From: Arthrobacter sp. V1I9
Lineage (GTDB): Bacteria; Actinomycetota; Actinomycetes; Actinomycetales; Micrococcaceae
Direction: 5' to 3'
Length of the DNA: 64,000 nucleotides
Assembly (NCBI RefSeq): GCF_030817075.1
Contig: NZ_JAUSYU010000001.1
Coordinates: 3,782,001 to 3,846,000, forward strand
Made by a program: the position numbers and the translations under genes. Within the stretch, counting starts at the first letter, position 1. Every line of letters starts with the position of its first letter. Below, piece by piece: positions 26,098 through 36,135 of the stretch. Under the pieces are notes generated by a model that searched no databases, had not been told where the DNA came from, and saw only the letters and a list, made by a program, of their open reading frames with translations.

Positions 26098-26471
26098 GCA
26101 ACTTCCTTCACCGAATCCCGGCCGGTTTCCCGAACCGCAACCCTGTAAAAGCAGCGAGATCAAGCATAACGGACATTGGCCGGAAAACACCAATTGAGGT
26201 CCCAGGGCCCTGCCTAGCGCCATCGAAACCCGGGCAGGGACCGACCCGCGAGACGGCTCAAACCCCAGGCGGCCCGGCGCCGCGGTCAGCCCGATACCGA
26301 ACTTTTGGCAGCGCCCGGCCGTTGTGGATTAAGGTCATTCACAGGCCTGCCCAGTAGTATCTGATGTAGGAGTGACTGCTGCACGCAGGCACACCGGCGG
26401 CTTAAGAACGTCACCGCAAGTGAACTTACGGAACGAAACTGCCCCGCAGCCGGGGGGAAAGGAGAAGAACC
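26098..26471. other. Intergenic region upstream of the kinase operon
   Basis: About 370 bases between the divergent tRNA-Leu and fhaA. It must contain the tRNA promoter and the operon promoter. I find no additional gene and no clear repeat; the sequence just before fhaA is a strong AAAGGAGAAGAACC ribosome binding site. Confidence 0.5.
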
Positions 26472-27215
26472 ATGGGTCTGCTGGACAAAGTCGAGCGCGG
26501 CATCGAAAAGGCCGTCCGGGGTGTCTTCTCCACCGGCTCGCGCAACCAGGTTGAACCCGTGGAGATCGCCAGCAGGCTGCGCCGGGAAGTAGACCACAGG
26601 TCCCTTACCGTTGCCGCGGGCCGCACCTTGGTGCCGAACGTTTTTGATGTCCAACTCAGCGATGAGGACTTCAAACGGGCCCAGGAATGGGGTACACCGC
26701 TGGCCGAAGAACTTTGCGACGTGGTCATCAACCACGTCCGCAGCCAGGGCTACACCCTGCAGGGTTCGGTGCGGATCTCCTTCCGGCATGATGCGGAACT
26801 GCGGGCGGGTGACTTCGAGATCGTCTCCTTAACGGAGAAATCCAAGGGCGCTCCCGGCGGTGCTCCGCCCCGTCCCAACCTTCCCGCCGCTCCCAGCCGT
26901 CAGCCCGTCCGCCTGCAACCGATCCTGGACATCGACGGTCAGCGGTATTCACTCAACGCCCCGTCCATCGTGCTGGGCAGGTCCTCCGATGCGGACATCC
27001 TGGTGGAGGACACGGGCGTTTCCCGCCGGCACCTCGAGATTCGAACCGCCAATGGTGTCACCAGCGCAGTGGACATGGGTTCCACCAATGGGAGTTACGT
27101 GAACGGACACAAGGTTTCCGGAAGCACCGAACTCACTGACGGCTCCACAATCACGATGGGACGGACAAAGATCATTTTCCGCCTGCTTCCTGCCGGCCCT
27201 GGCGGCCACGCATGA
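26472..27215 (+). CDS. fhaA: FhaA-type protein: DUF3662 plus FHA domain
   Basis: 247 residues, cytoplasmic. The N-terminal DUF3662 region (about residues 1-115, MGLLDKVERGIEKAVRGVF, EPVEIASRLRREVD) is followed by a short Pro/Ala linker and a C-terminal FHA domain (about 150-235) with IVLGRSSDADILVEDTGVSRRHLEIR, VDMGSTNGSYVNG and the closing TITMGRTKIIF. The FHA domain binds phosphothreonine on partners of the Ser/Thr kinases encoded downstream. In mycobacteria the homologue links PknB signalling to the peptidoglycan precursor flippase MviN. It is the first gene of a seven-gene unit and overlaps fhaB by 4 bases. Confidence 0.93.
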   Translation: MGLLDKVERGIEKAVRGVFSTGSRNQVEPVEIASRLRREVDHRSLTVAAGRTLVPNVFDVQLSDEDFKRAQEWGTPLAEELCDVVINHVRSQGYTLQGSVRISFRHDAELRAGDFEIVSLTEKSKGAPGGAPPRPNLPAAPSRQPVRLQPILDIDGQRYSLNAPSIVLGRSSDADILVEDTGVSRRHLEIRTANGVTSAVDMGSTNGSYVNGHKVSGSTELTDGSTITMGRTKIIFRLLPAGPGGHA

Positions 27216-27694
27216 GTGAACTGACCATCACCGCCCTGCGGTTCGGCTTCCTGCTCCTGCTCTGGGTGCTGATCTTCAGCATCGTTTCCGCAATGCGGCG
27301 CGACCTCATGGTGGGCCGCAAGGCCGCAGCCGGCGCGCCAACAGCCCGGCAGGTCCGCAAGAATCCCGAGCTTGCCGAAGAGCCGCCGCAGCCCGTAAAG
27401 CAGCAGGCCCGGCAACTGGCAGTTATCGAAGGCCCGCTCAAGGGACGGACACTCCCCTTGGCCTCAAGCCCCATCCTGCTGGGCCGTGCCCAGGAGGCCA
27501 CCCTGGTCCTGGAGGATGACTACGCCTCCGGCCGTCACGCGAGACTGTTCCCGCAGGGCACCCGATGGTTCATCGAGGACCTTGGTTCAACCAACGGCAC
27601 TTATCTGGCGGACCAGCAGCTTACCCGTGCCCTGCCTGTTGAGCTTGGCGTACCCGTGAGAATCGGCAAGACGGTCATCGAATTGAGGCCATAG
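27212..27694 (+). CDS. fhaB: FhaB-type membrane-anchored FHA protein
   Basis: 160 residues. An N-terminal membrane segment (LRFGFLLLLWVLIFSIVSAM, residues 7-26) anchors a cytoplasmic FHA domain (about 75-150). The phosphopeptide-binding residues are visible in ILLGRAQEATLVLEDDYASGRHARLF and EDLGSTNGTYLADQQL. It is the homologue of mycobacterial FhaB/FipA, a phosphothreonine-reading protein at the division site. Its start ATG overlaps the fhaA stop (ATGA), and pstP follows after two bases. Confidence 0.93.
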   Translation: MSELTITALRFGFLLLLWVLIFSIVSAMRRDLMVGRKAAAGAPTARQVRKNPELAEEPPQPVKQQARQLAVIEGPLKGRTLPLASSPILLGRAQEATLVLEDDYASGRHARLFPQGTRWFIEDLGSTNGTYLADQQLTRALPVELGVPVRIGKTVIELRP

Positions 27695-27696
27695 CC

Positions 27697-29457
27697 GTGG
27701 CCGCTTCGCAAACCCCCGCAACCGATTCCAAGCCGGCGCAGCGGCCCCTCATCATGCGCTTCGCGGCGAGGTCCGACGTCGGCAGAATCCGCTCCAAAAA
27801 CGACGATTCCGCTTATGTGGGGCGCCATTTGGCCGTAGTAGCCGATGGCATGGGCGGGCACGCGGGCGGCGACGTCGCCTCGGCTGCCACCGTCCTGGAC
27901 ATGATCCACCTGGACCGCGGCGACTACACCGGGGACGCCGCCACCACCCTGGCCGACGAGATCCAGACCGCCAACTCCCTGCTGTCTGAGCTTGTGCACA
28001 TCAACCCCAAATTGGCCGGCATGGGCACCACCGTCACGTCGCTCCTGCTCGCCGAGGGAAAGCTGCACTTTGCCCACATCGGTGATTCCCGGGCCTATCG
28101 TCTGCGGAACGGCGTATTTGAGCAGGTCAGCGTGGACCACACATTCGTGCAAAGGCTTATCGATGAGGGGCGGCTCCGGCCCGAGGAAGCCGAAACCCAT
28201 CCGCACAAAAACGTCCTGATGCGCGTCCTGGGTGACGTCGACGCGAGCCCCGAGCTGGACCTGGACACCTTGGACGTGGAACCGGGGGAACGCTGGCTCC
28301 TCTGCTCGGATGGCCTCAACTACGTCGCCGGGCACGCTGTTGAACGCACCGTGCGCGAAACCAAGGACCTCCGCGAGTGCGTAGAGACCCTGGTGGATCT
28401 CACCCTCGAGGCTGGCTCACCGGACAACGTCACCGTCGTGATGCTTGAAATCGTGGAAGAAACGCCCGACGACGTCAGTACAGCCGCCGTCGACGTCATT
28501 CCTTCCCTCGAAGTCACCAAGGCCGCTGCCGTGGCGCAGAACGCGGGCTCCCCCGCTGCTAAAGCACCGGATTCGGTGGACGGCGGAAAGCCTGCTGCCG
28601 GCGATCCGGCGGGACCGCCCGCTGCCAACGCTTCAAACTCCGGCCCGGGCAAGGAACCACCCGCATCGGAACAAGGCGACAACAACGGCAACTCAGAGTC
28701 CTCTGAAGCCGGAGCAACAGACCCGCACCTCGGCGAGCACCTCTCTGCCGAAGTCCTCCGCGACGAACTCGCGTCCCGCCCGCACGAACTCGTGGGAGCA
28801 GCCGCGTCAGCCGCGGCGTCCGGCTCCATTCCCACCATCGCCGGCCGCACCGTGGCACGTCGCGCCGCCACCCTCCTGACACACAAGGCTGAACCGCAAA
28901 CCAGCGAAGCGGACGACACTGTCGTGCCTCTCAGGCCACGGCGGTGGCTGACCTGGTCCATTGCCGCATCCGTGCTGGTGGTACTGACCATCGGGCTTTG
29001 GCTCGGATACGCCTGGACCCAGACCCGCTACTACGTCGGCGAGTTCGATTCCCGCGTGGCTATTTATAATGGCGTTTCCCAGCGTTTGGGTCCCATCCAG
29101 CTCTCCAGCCTCGAGACGGTCACGGCTATCCGGATGGATTCCCTTCCGCCGTTCTCGCAGCAACGGGTCCGCCAGACCGTGCCTGCCCAGGACCTCTACG
29201 ATGCCCAGCGCATCGTGAAGAACCTCGAACTGACGGGCACCACGTCGCCTGAAGAAGAGTGCGTGCCGCCGTCGGCGTCTCCTTCGGCCTCCGCCAGCCC
29301 AAGCGCTCGGGCCACTTCTTCGGGCACCGCCACCCCGGCACCCAAGGCCTCCGCCACCGCTTCAGCCACCGCAACCTCGACGCCCAGCGCCTCGACCACC
29401 CCGGCGAGCCCGTCCCCCACAGCCAGTCCCACAATTACCTGCGAGGTGGGCCAATGA
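27697..29457 (+). CDS. pstP: PstP-type PP2C Ser/Thr protein phosphatase
   Basis: 586 residues. The catalytic PP2C domain occupies roughly residues 15-255. Metal-binding motifs are SDVGRIRSKNDDS, VVADGMGGHAGGDVAS, GMGTTVTSLLL, HIGDSRAYRLRNG and CSDGLNYV, with SPDNVTVVML closing the fold. A long Ala/Pro-rich acidic linker of about 145 residues leads to one membrane segment (WSIAASVLVVLTIGLWLGYAW), then an external domain with YVGEFDSRVAIYNGV and a Ser/Ala/Thr/Pro-rich tail. It reverses phosphorylation by PknA/PknB. The linker is longer than in mycobacterial PstP. Confidence 0.94.
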   Translation: MAASQTPATDSKPAQRPLIMRFAARSDVGRIRSKNDDSAYVGRHLAVVADGMGGHAGGDVASAATVLDMIHLDRGDYTGDAATTLADEIQTANSLLSELVHINPKLAGMGTTVTSLLLAEGKLHFAHIGDSRAYRLRNGVFEQVSVDHTFVQRLIDEGRLRPEEAETHPHKNVLMRVLGDVDASPELDLDTLDVEPGERWLLCSDGLNYVAGHAVERTVRETKDLRECVETLVDLTLEAGSPDNVTVVMLEIVEETPDDVSTAAVDVIPSLEVTKAAAVAQNAGSPAAKAPDSVDGGKPAAGDPAGPPAANASNSGPGKEPPASEQGDNNGNSESSEAGATDPHLGEHLSAEVLRDELASRPHELVGAAASAAASGSIPTIAGRTVARRAATLLTHKAEPQTSEADDTVVPLRPRRWLTWSIAASVLVVLTIGLWLGYAWTQTRYYVGEFDSRVAIYNGVSQRLGPIQLSSLETVTAIRMDSLPPFSQQRVRQTVPAQDLYDAQRIVKNLELTGTTSPEEECVPPSASPSASASPSARATSSGTATPAPKASATASATATSTPSASTTPASPSPTASPTITCEVGQ

Positions 29458-30851
29458 GCCAGCTCAGTACCACGCCCAAGCCGCGCCGAAACGTGGAACT
29501 TGCGTTGCTGTTTCTTGCCCTTGCAGTAGGCATCGGCGCCAACATGCTGGTGGGGGTGGACCAGGAAACGGCCTTTGACTCTGACTTCTGGTTCCAGTCA
29601 AGCCTCCTCGCTGTCGCCGCCCTGGTATTCCATGGCGTGCTCCGCTTCCGTGCGAAATATGCTGACCCGGTAATACTTCCCCTGGTGGTGGCCCTGAACG
29701 GCATCGGCCTTGCCATGATCCACCGGCTGGACCCGCCCGGAGACGATACAGGCAACAACCAGCTCCGCTGGACCCTCATCGCCATGGCCGTGGCCATCGC
29801 CGTGATCTGGTTCCTTAAGGACCACCGCATTCTGCGCAAATTTACCTTCATCTCGCTGGCCGCCAGCGCCCTGCTACTGGTGCTGCCGCTGATTCCCGGC
29901 ATCAGTGCGGGCGAAATCCTTGGCGCCCGGGTATGGATCCGGCTCGGCCCCATGACGTTCCAGCCAGGTGAAGTCGCCAAAATCACCCTGGCCATATTCT
30001 TCGCCGGGTACCTATCCTCGAACCGGGACCTGATCCTGCTGGCCGGCCGGAAAATTGGGCCACTGCAGTTCCCCCGGTTCAAGGACATGGGCCCCATGAT
30101 TACGGCCTGGCTGGTGAGCATCGGGGTGCTCATCTTCCAGCGCGACCTCGGCTCATCCGTGCTCTTCTTCGGCCTGTTCATTGTCATGATCTACGTTGCA
30201 ACCAGCCGCATCAGCTGGGTAGTGATCGGCCTGGCCCTCATCCTCGGCGGCGGATTCGCGGCGTCGCGGGTCTTCTCGCACGTTGAACTGCGCATCGACG
30301 GCTGGCTCAACGCGTTCACCGAAGAGGTCTACGGCCGTGCCCCCGGTGGAAGCCACCAGATCGTTCAGGGACTCTTCGGCATGGCCAACGGCGGCCTCGT
30401 GGGAACAGGCCTGGGCCAGGGCCGTCCGGACCTGGTTCCATTCGCCAACAGCGACATGATTATTGCCTCCCTCGGCGAGGAACTTGGCCTGATCGGACTC
30501 TTTGCCATCGTCCTGATGTACCTGCTGCTCTTCACCCGCGGCTTCCGCGCGGCCCTGGGCACCCGGGATGCGTTCGGCAAGCTCCTCGCGTGCGGCCTCT
30601 CCTTCGCCGTCGCGCTGCAGTGCTTCGTGGTCATCGGGGGCGTCACCCGGCTCATTCCGTTGACGGGCCTCACCACGCCTTTCCTGGCCGCCGGCGGTTC
30701 CTCCCTGCTGGCCAACTGGATCATCGTGGGCCTGCTCCTGATGATTTCCCATACCGCCCGCGGTCCGGTGGACACCACACCCCTGCCTGCCGCTAAGGGC
30801 GCGGAATCTGTGGGCATAGATACTCCAACCGAGGCGGTGAAGCACCTGTGA
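29454..30851 (+). CDS. rodA: FtsW/RodA/SpoVE family peptidoglycan glycosyltransferase (RodA)
   Basis: 465 residues from the ATG at 29454 that overlaps the pstP stop (ATGA); the open frame runs 65 codons further upstream inside pstP and is not used. About 10-12 membrane segments. SEDS features are GARVWIRLGPMTFQPGEVAKITLAIF, FQRDLGSSVLFFGLFI, GLGQGRPDLVPFANSDMIIASLGEELGLIG and the C-terminal TGLTTPFLAAGGSSLLANW. It polymerises lipid II into glycan strands together with the transpeptidase encoded next, with whose start it overlaps by 4 bases. Confidence 0.93.
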   Translation: MSQLSTTPKPRRNVELALLFLALAVGIGANMLVGVDQETAFDSDFWFQSSLLAVAALVFHGVLRFRAKYADPVILPLVVALNGIGLAMIHRLDPPGDDTGNNQLRWTLIAMAVAIAVIWFLKDHRILRKFTFISLAASALLLVLPLIPGISAGEILGARVWIRLGPMTFQPGEVAKITLAIFFAGYLSSNRDLILLAGRKIGPLQFPRFKDMGPMITAWLVSIGVLIFQRDLGSSVLFFGLFIVMIYVATSRISWVVIGLALILGGGFAASRVFSHVELRIDGWLNAFTEEVYGRAPGGSHQIVQGLFGMANGGLVGTGLGQGRPDLVPFANSDMIIASLGEELGLIGLFAIVLMYLLLFTRGFRAALGTRDAFGKLLACGLSFAVALQCFVVIGGVTRLIPLTGLTTPFLAAGGSSLLANWIIVGLLLMISHTARGPVDTTPLPAAKGAESVGIDTPTEAVKHL

Positions 30852-32308
30852 ACCAGGCAATACGGCATTCATGGGTAGCAGCGATCGCGATGTTTGCCCT
30901 CATCTTCGGCGCCATCAGCTACGTCCAGGTGGTCGGCGCGGAGGAGCTCGAGAATAATCCCTGGAACCAGCGCGCCATCCTTCAGGACTACTGCAATGAC
31001 CGCGGCGCCATCGTCGTGGCCGGAACGCCGGTGGCGGAGTCTGTGGAGAGCGGTTCGGAGACGTGTGCGTTCCAGCGGACCTACCCGCAGCCGGAGCTGT
31101 ACGCCGGGATCACCGGGTACTTCTCCCAGAACTACGGCGCCACAGGCCTGGAACAGGCCATGCGGGAGCAGTTGGCAGGCGACGCGGATCAACTGTTCCT
31201 GGACCGGGTGGGCCAGCTTTTCCTGGGCAACCAGCCGAAGGGCGCATCGGTGGAACTCACCATCGATCCGGAGATCCAGCGGCTGGCCTACGATCTCATT
31301 CCTGACGGGCAGCGCGGCTCCATTGTGGTGACCAACCCGAAGACAGGTGCGATCCTGGCCATGGTGTCCAAGCCGTCCTACAACCCCAACCTCGTTGCCA
31401 CCCAGAATCCCGCCGAAGAGTCGGCCAACATTAACGAACTCGTCAAGGTCCCCGGCATCAACCTGAACCCGAACGTCAGCGGTCCAACCGGCGAACTGCT
31501 CGCCCCGGGTTCGGTTTTCAAACTCGTGGACACCGCTGCTGCCCTTGCCTCCGGCAAGTACAACAAGGACAGCGAACTTCCGAATCCCGCCGAGATGCCC
31601 TTCCCTGGCATCCAGTACAAGCTTCCCAACTATGCAGGCGGCAACTGCTACACGCGCGACACGGCGGATTTTGCTTTCGCGCTGCAGCAGTCCTGCAACA
31701 CCCCCTTCGCCAGCATCGCCCTGGACCTTGGACGCGATGCGATCGCCGAGCAGGCCAGGAAGTTCGGATTTGCCGAGGACATGGGAGACCAGCTGAAGCT
31801 CGGTTACGCCCGGGGCAATGGATTCCCGGACGATCTGGACGAGCCGGGACTGGCCCAGTCCGCCATCGGACAGCGGGACGTCCGGGCCACACCCCTGCAG
31901 GTTGCCATGATGACCGCGGCCATCGCGAACGACGGCGTGCAGATGAGGCCCAACCTCATCAAGGCCCTGCGTTCCCCGGACCTTCGGGTCATCGACGAAC
32001 CGCAGCCTGAACAGCTGCGCACCTCCACCACCCCGGAGATCGCCAACCAGATCACGGAATGGATGACCAGCGCGGTCAGCGAGGGCATCGCCAACAGGGC
32101 AGCCGTTCCGGGCGTCGACGTGGCGGGCAAAACGGGGACTGCAGAGTTGGGCAATGGCGCGAACAACTCCTGGTTTACCGGCTTTGCCCCGGCCAACAAC
32201 CCGCAGGTGGGTGTCACGATCGTCATGGAGGGCGTGGACATCAACACCGGCGCACAGCTTACGAGTCCGAACGCGAAGAGAATTTTTGAGGCGGTGTTGA
32301 ATAAGTGA
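30848..32308 (+). CDS. pbpA: Penicillin-binding protein, PbpA type transpeptidase
   Basis: 486 residues, class B PBP. One N-terminal membrane anchor ([20 protein letters not shown]) precedes a short non-penicillin-binding domain and the transpeptidase domain. The three active-site motifs are SVFK in [16 protein letters not shown] (near residue 219), SCN in [11 protein letters not shown] and KTG in [12 protein letters not shown] (near 430). It cross-links septal or elongating peptidoglycan in partnership with the RodA-type enzyme. The GTG start overlaps the rodA stop, and its stop overlaps the pknA start (GTGA). Confidence 0.94.
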   Translation: MNQAIRHSWVAAIAMFALIFGAISYVQVVGAEELENNPWNQRAILQDYCNDRGAIVVAGTPVAESVESGSETCAFQRTYPQPELYAGITGYFSQNYGATGLEQAMREQLAGDADQLFLDRVGQLFLGNQPKGASVELTIDPEIQRLAYDLIPDGQRGSIVVTNPKTGAILAMVSKPSYNPNLVATQNPAEESANINELVKVPGINLNPNVSGPTGELLAPGSVFKLVDTAAALASGKYNKDSELPNPAEMPFPGIQYKLPNYAGGNCYTRDTADFAFALQQSCNTPFASIALDLGRDAIAEQARKFGFAEDMGDQLKLGYARGNGFPDDLDEPGLAQSAIGQRDVRATPLQVAMMTAAIANDGVQMRPNLIKALRSPDLRVIDEPQPEQLRTSTTPEIANQITEWMTSAVSEGIANRAAVPGVDVAGKTGTAELGNGANNSWFTGFAPANNPQVGVTIVMEGVDINTGAQLTSPNAKRIFEAVLNK

Positions 32309-34032
32309 GGCCTACAACCGGAATCACCCTCGGCGGCAGATTCCAGCTGACCACGCGGATCGCGATTGGCGGCATGGGTGAAGTCTGGAAAGCCAAAGAC
32401 CTCGTCCTCGGCCGCATCGTCGCCATCAAGGTGTTGAAAGAGGAGTACACGGGAGATCCCGGCTTCCTTCAGCGCTTCCGCGCAGAGGCCCGCCACACCG
32501 CCCTGCTCAACCACGTTGGTATCGCCAACGTTTTTGACTACGGCGAGGAAGAGGGCTCCGCCTACCTGGTGATGGAACTGGTACCGGGCCAGCCGCTCAG
32601 CGCCATCATCGAACATGAGCAGGTGCTGTCCCCGGACCGCACGCTGTCCATCATCGCGCAGACCGCCCGCGCCTTGGCCGTTGCGCATGCCCAGGGACTG
32701 GTGCACCGCGACGTCAAGCCGGGAAACCTGCTGATCACCCCTGAAGGTCGCGTGAAGGTCACCGACTTTGGCATCGCCCGCCTTGCTGACCAGGTGCCCC
32801 TTACCCAGACCGGCCAGGTGATGGGCACGGCCCAGTACCTGGCACCTGAGCAAGCCACCGGCCAGACGGCCACGGGTTCTTCGGATATCTACTCGCTGGG
32901 CGTCATCGGCTACGAATGCCTCTCGGGGCACCGGCCGTTCTCCGGTGAGTCCCAAATCGCCATCGCCCTCGCCCAGGTCAACGATGCGCCGCCGCCACTG
33001 CCGGAATCACTTCCCACCCCGGTGCGCGCCCTCCTGATGTCCATGCTCGCCAAGGATCCCAAGAACCGGCCCGCCAATGCCATCAAGCTGGCAGAAGCAG
33101 CGGAAGCCATCCGGAACGGAGACGTCAGCGCAGCACGCGCTGCCGTCCCGGGCATGCTCCTGTTTGATGCTGACACGGGTCCCATCACCGCCCCCGTGGA
33201 CACCGCAACCGCCCCCACCGGTGTCATCGGTGCGGAGCGGGACAGTTCGCCCACTGCCACGTCCGCGTTGCCGGTGTTAGGCGCTGGTGCTGCCGGTGCT
33301 GCAGCGGGAATGGCGGCCGGTGCAGCACCATCTCCTGCGGATGCTGATGAACCGCAGGGTACGCTCGCCCGGGCCAATGCCCTCGCCGCCGAGCGGAAAT
33401 GGGTCCCGGAAGAATCAACGTACGACGACGAGCCCGCCGACGAGCCCCGGCGCAAGGGCCGCAGCCCCTGGACTTGGCCCCTCATCGCCCTGGTCCTGCT
33501 GCTCCTGTTCGCGCTGGCCGGGTTCCTGGTGAACCAGCTCGGAGTCTTCTCCCCGTCCGGCAATCCCTCATCCAGTTCTCCCGCAACCAGCGCCCCCGCC
33601 ACCTCGGCAACCCCCACCCGGGCAACGCCGTCGGCCACACCCACCCAGACCGTCACCACACCCGCGCCCACCACCGCCCCAACACCGGAGACCGTGGACG
33701 TCATCCCTGAGGCCTACCTGGGGAAGGACTACCGGACGGTCCAGTCCCAGCTTTCCGCGCTCAATCTGGACGTCACGGTCCAGCCCCAAGTTGATGCGAA
33801 CTCGGCTCCCAACTCGGTGATCGCCCTGTCCCGCTCGGGCCGGGTGGAAGTGGGATCGCCCGTGACGGTCACGTATGCAGTGGCACCGCCCGCCCCCACC
33901 ACATCCACTCCGGCGCCAACCCCGACCCCGGTACCCACAACCTCCTCCGTTGCAGCCCCAACTGCACAGCCGTCACTCCCGGATTGCGCCGAAGACGAGC
34001 TGCCGGGGCTGCCCCCGACCTGCCAGCCGTAA
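32305..34032 (+). CDS. pknA: Ser/Thr protein kinase PknA, with one PASTA-like domain
   Basis: 575 residues. The kinase domain (about 10-275) carries the Gly-rich loop [19 protein letters not shown] with the ATP Lys, the catalytic loop [21 protein letters not shown] and [14 protein letters not shown] juxtamembrane linker of about 115 residues precedes one membrane segment ([21 protein letters not shown]). Outside lies a Ser/Thr/Ala/Pro linker, one PASTA-like repeat ([21 protein letters not shown] to [11 protein letters not shown]) and a second Thr/Pro-rich tail. Mycobacterial PknA lacks PASTA domains, so the extracellular part is a lineage difference. The start overlaps the pbpA stop by 4 bases. 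Confidence 0.93.
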   Translation: MRPTTGITLGGRFQLTTRIAIGGMGEVWKAKDLVLGRIVAIKVLKEEYTGDPGFLQRFRAEARHTALLNHVGIANVFDYGEEEGSAYLVMELVPGQPLSAIIEHEQVLSPDRTLSIIAQTARALAVAHAQGLVHRDVKPGNLLITPEGRVKVTDFGIARLADQVPLTQTGQVMGTAQYLAPEQATGQTATGSSDIYSLGVIGYECLSGHRPFSGESQIAIALAQVNDAPPPLPESLPTPVRALLMSMLAKDPKNRPANAIKLAEAAEAIRNGDVSAARAAVPGMLLFDADTGPITAPVDTATAPTGVIGAERDSSPTATSALPVLGAGAAGAAAGMAAGAAPSPADADEPQGTLARANALAAERKWVPEESTYDDEPADEPRRKGRSPWTWPLIALVLLLLFALAGFLVNQLGVFSPSGNPSSSSPATSAPATSATPTRATPSATPTQTVTTPAPTTAPTPETVDVIPEAYLGKDYRTVQSQLSALNLDVTVQPQVDANSAPNSVIALSRSGRVEVGSPVTVTYAVAPPAPTTSTPAPTPTPVPTTSSVAAPTAQPSLPDCAEDELPGLPPTCQP

Positions 34033-34047
34033 TCGCCAGGACAGCCA

Positions 34048-36054
34048 ATGAACGAGTCAGCGCGCACACCGTCGCACCGGGAGGACAACCTTCCGGTGGA
34101 TAACCGGCGTGTCCTGAGCGGACGATACGAGCTGGGCGGCCTCATCGGCCGGGGCGGTATGGCGGACGTGCACCGGGGCCTGGACACCCGGCTGGGGCGG
34201 ACCGTGGCCGTCAAGCTTTTGCGCCCGGACATGGCGCGTGATCCCCAGTTCCAGGCGCGCTTCAAGCGCGAAGCCCAGGCCGTGGCTGCCTTGAACCACC
34301 CATCCATTGTGGCGATCTACGATACGGGCGAGCACCTCGTCCACGACGGTTCGGACGACAACGTCCGGGTGCCGTACATCGTGATGGAATTCGTTGAGGG
34401 CAAGACCATCCGGGACCTTATCCGGGCCAACGACGTCACCATCGCCCAGGCAATCGATTACTGCCTGGGCGTGCTCGCGGCCCTGGAGTACAGCCACAAG
34501 GCCGGCATCGTGCACCGGGACATCAAGCCGGCCAACGTGATGTACTGCGAAGGCACGGACTCGGTGAAGGTCATGGACTTTGGCATCGCCCGTGCCATTG
34601 CGGATTCCTCAGCCACTATGACCCAGACGCAGGCCGTGGTGGGAACTGCCCAGTATCTGTCCCCTGAACAGGCCCGCGGCGAAACAGTGGATGCACGCAG
34701 CGACCTCTACTCCGCCGCCTGCCTCCTCTACGAAATGCTGACCTCGCGGCCACCGTTCGTTGGTGACAGCCCGGTGTCCGTTGCTTACCAACACGTCCGT
34801 GAGATTCCGGCACCGGCCAGCAGCCTGAACCCGGAGATTTCGCCTGCGCTGGACACCGTACTGGCCAAAGCGCTGCAAAAGAACCGCGACGACAGGTTCC
34901 AGGATGCCGCCGCTTTTATGCGTGCCCTGCGGGCCGCCAGGGCAGGTATCCCTGTTCCCGCTGTCTCCGCCTCTGAAGCGCCCACCGATCCCAACGACCA
35001 CGTCCCAACGCCTTCCACTGGCCCTGCCACTGAAGCGTTTGCGGTGACCGGTGCCAGCTTCCTCGACGACACGCCCACCGGCCGGCTCGCTGCCACGAGT
35101 GCACTGGCGGACGACGGCGGCCGCATAGCTCCCGCCGCTTATGAACTTTCCACACGGGATGAGTTGCCCCTGGGCCTGCCTCCGGAACGCGAGCGGACTG
35201 CGCGGCAGAAGTCCCGCCGTCGTGCATGGATCAGCACCCTGGTGATCTTCACCGTCCTGGTCCTTGCCGGCGGCGGACTGTGGTTGTACAACATTGTGAA
35301 CCGCCCGGCACCCCCGCCGCCCAAGATTGCGATTCCGGCGGTGGCCGCCATGACTGAGTCCGCGGCGCTGCAGGAACTCTACGGCGCGGACTTCGAGCCC
35401 CGGATAGTCCGTTCGCAACACGCTACAGTGCCCAAGGGCACCGCCATCGGCACGGATCCGGCCTCCGGTGTGGCCATGGACCCAGGATCCGAAGTGATCC
35501 TGAAGATCTCCGACGGACCCAGCGCCGTCAAGATTCCGGACACCCTCCCGGGCAAGACGGAAGCTGCGGCGCGGGACATGCTGCGGCAGATCGGGCTGGT
35601 GGGCGCACCCTCCACCACCACCGCCAACAGCGCCACGGTTCCGGCCGGCATCGTGATAACCACAAGCCCCGCCCCAGGGCAGAGCGTCGGCATAGGCACA
35701 AACGTCGAACTGGTGGTGTCAACGGGCAAGGTGGCAGTACCGGAACTGCGCGGACTGACCCGGCAGGAAGCAGAAGCAGCGCTGAAGGAACTGGGCCTGG
35801 TACCTGCCGTCACCGAGGCCGAGAACGCGCAGGTGGAACCAGGCAGGGTCACTGATCAGAGCGACGCCGTGAACTCCGCGGTGGAACAGGGAAAGACCGT
35901 CGCCATCGTGGTGGCCAAGGCACCGCCCCCGCCGCCCACCGCCAAACCAACTCCGACGGAGACGGAGCCGGCGCCTGACCCCGATCCAGATCCAGACCCC
36001 GACCACGATCCGGATCCGGATCCGGATCCGGAGAGGTCCGGCAGGAGGGGTTGA
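34048..36054 (+). CDS. pknB: Ser/Thr protein kinase PknB with three PASTA domains
   Basis: 668 residues. Kinase domain about residues 26-290: LIGRGGMADVHRGLD, VAVKLLRPDM, IVHRDIKPANVMYCEG, VMDFGIARAI, GTAQYLSPEQARGET. The membrane segment is WISTLVIFTVLVLAGGGLWLYNI. Three extracellular PASTA repeats follow, starting near IAIPAVAAMTESAALQE, VKIPDTLPGKTEAAARD and VAVPELRGLTRQEAEAA; these bind muropeptides or lipid II. The protein ends with a Pro-rich stretch and a repetitive acidic Asp-Pro tail coded by GATCCG-like hexamers (about 35970-36035). It regulates cell wall growth and division and is the last gene of the operon. Confidence 0.95.
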   Translation: MNESARTPSHREDNLPVDNRRVLSGRYELGGLIGRGGMADVHRGLDTRLGRTVAVKLLRPDMARDPQFQARFKREAQAVAALNHPSIVAIYDTGEHLVHDGSDDNVRVPYIVMEFVEGKTIRDLIRANDVTIAQAIDYCLGVLAALEYSHKAGIVHRDIKPANVMYCEGTDSVKVMDFGIARAIADSSATMTQTQAVVGTAQYLSPEQARGETVDARSDLYSAACLLYEMLTSRPPFVGDSPVSVAYQHVREIPAPASSLNPEISPALDTVLAKALQKNRDDRFQDAAAFMRALRAARAGIPVPAVSASEAPTDPNDHVPTPSTGPATEAFAVTGASFLDDTPTGRLAATSALADDGGRIAPAAYELSTRDELPLGLPPERERTARQKSRRRAWISTLVIFTVLVLAGGGLWLYNIVNRPAPPPPKIAIPAVAAMTESAALQELYGADFEPRIVRSQHATVPKGTAIGTDPASGVAMDPGSEVILKISDGPSAVKIPDTLPGKTEAAARDMLRQIGLVGAPSTTTANSATVPAGIVITTSPAPGQSVGIGTNVELVVSTGKVAVPELRGLTRQEAEAALKELGLVPAVTEAENAQVEPGRVTDQSDAVNSAVEQGKTVAIVVAKAPPPPPTAKPTPTETEPAPDPDPDPDPDHDPDPDPDPERSGRRG

Positions 36055-36135
36055 CCCCGTACTCCCGCCTCGCCTCAGCGGCCGGCTTCGGTCAGCGGCG
36101 CACTGGGCTTGTTCTGCTGGGCCGGTTCTGTCTGG

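Noticed and set aside
29259..29453. N-terminal extension of rodA inside pstP
   Set aside because: The ATGA overlap at 29454 gives a normal RodA start; the extension is a shadow of the Ser/Pro-rich pstP tail.
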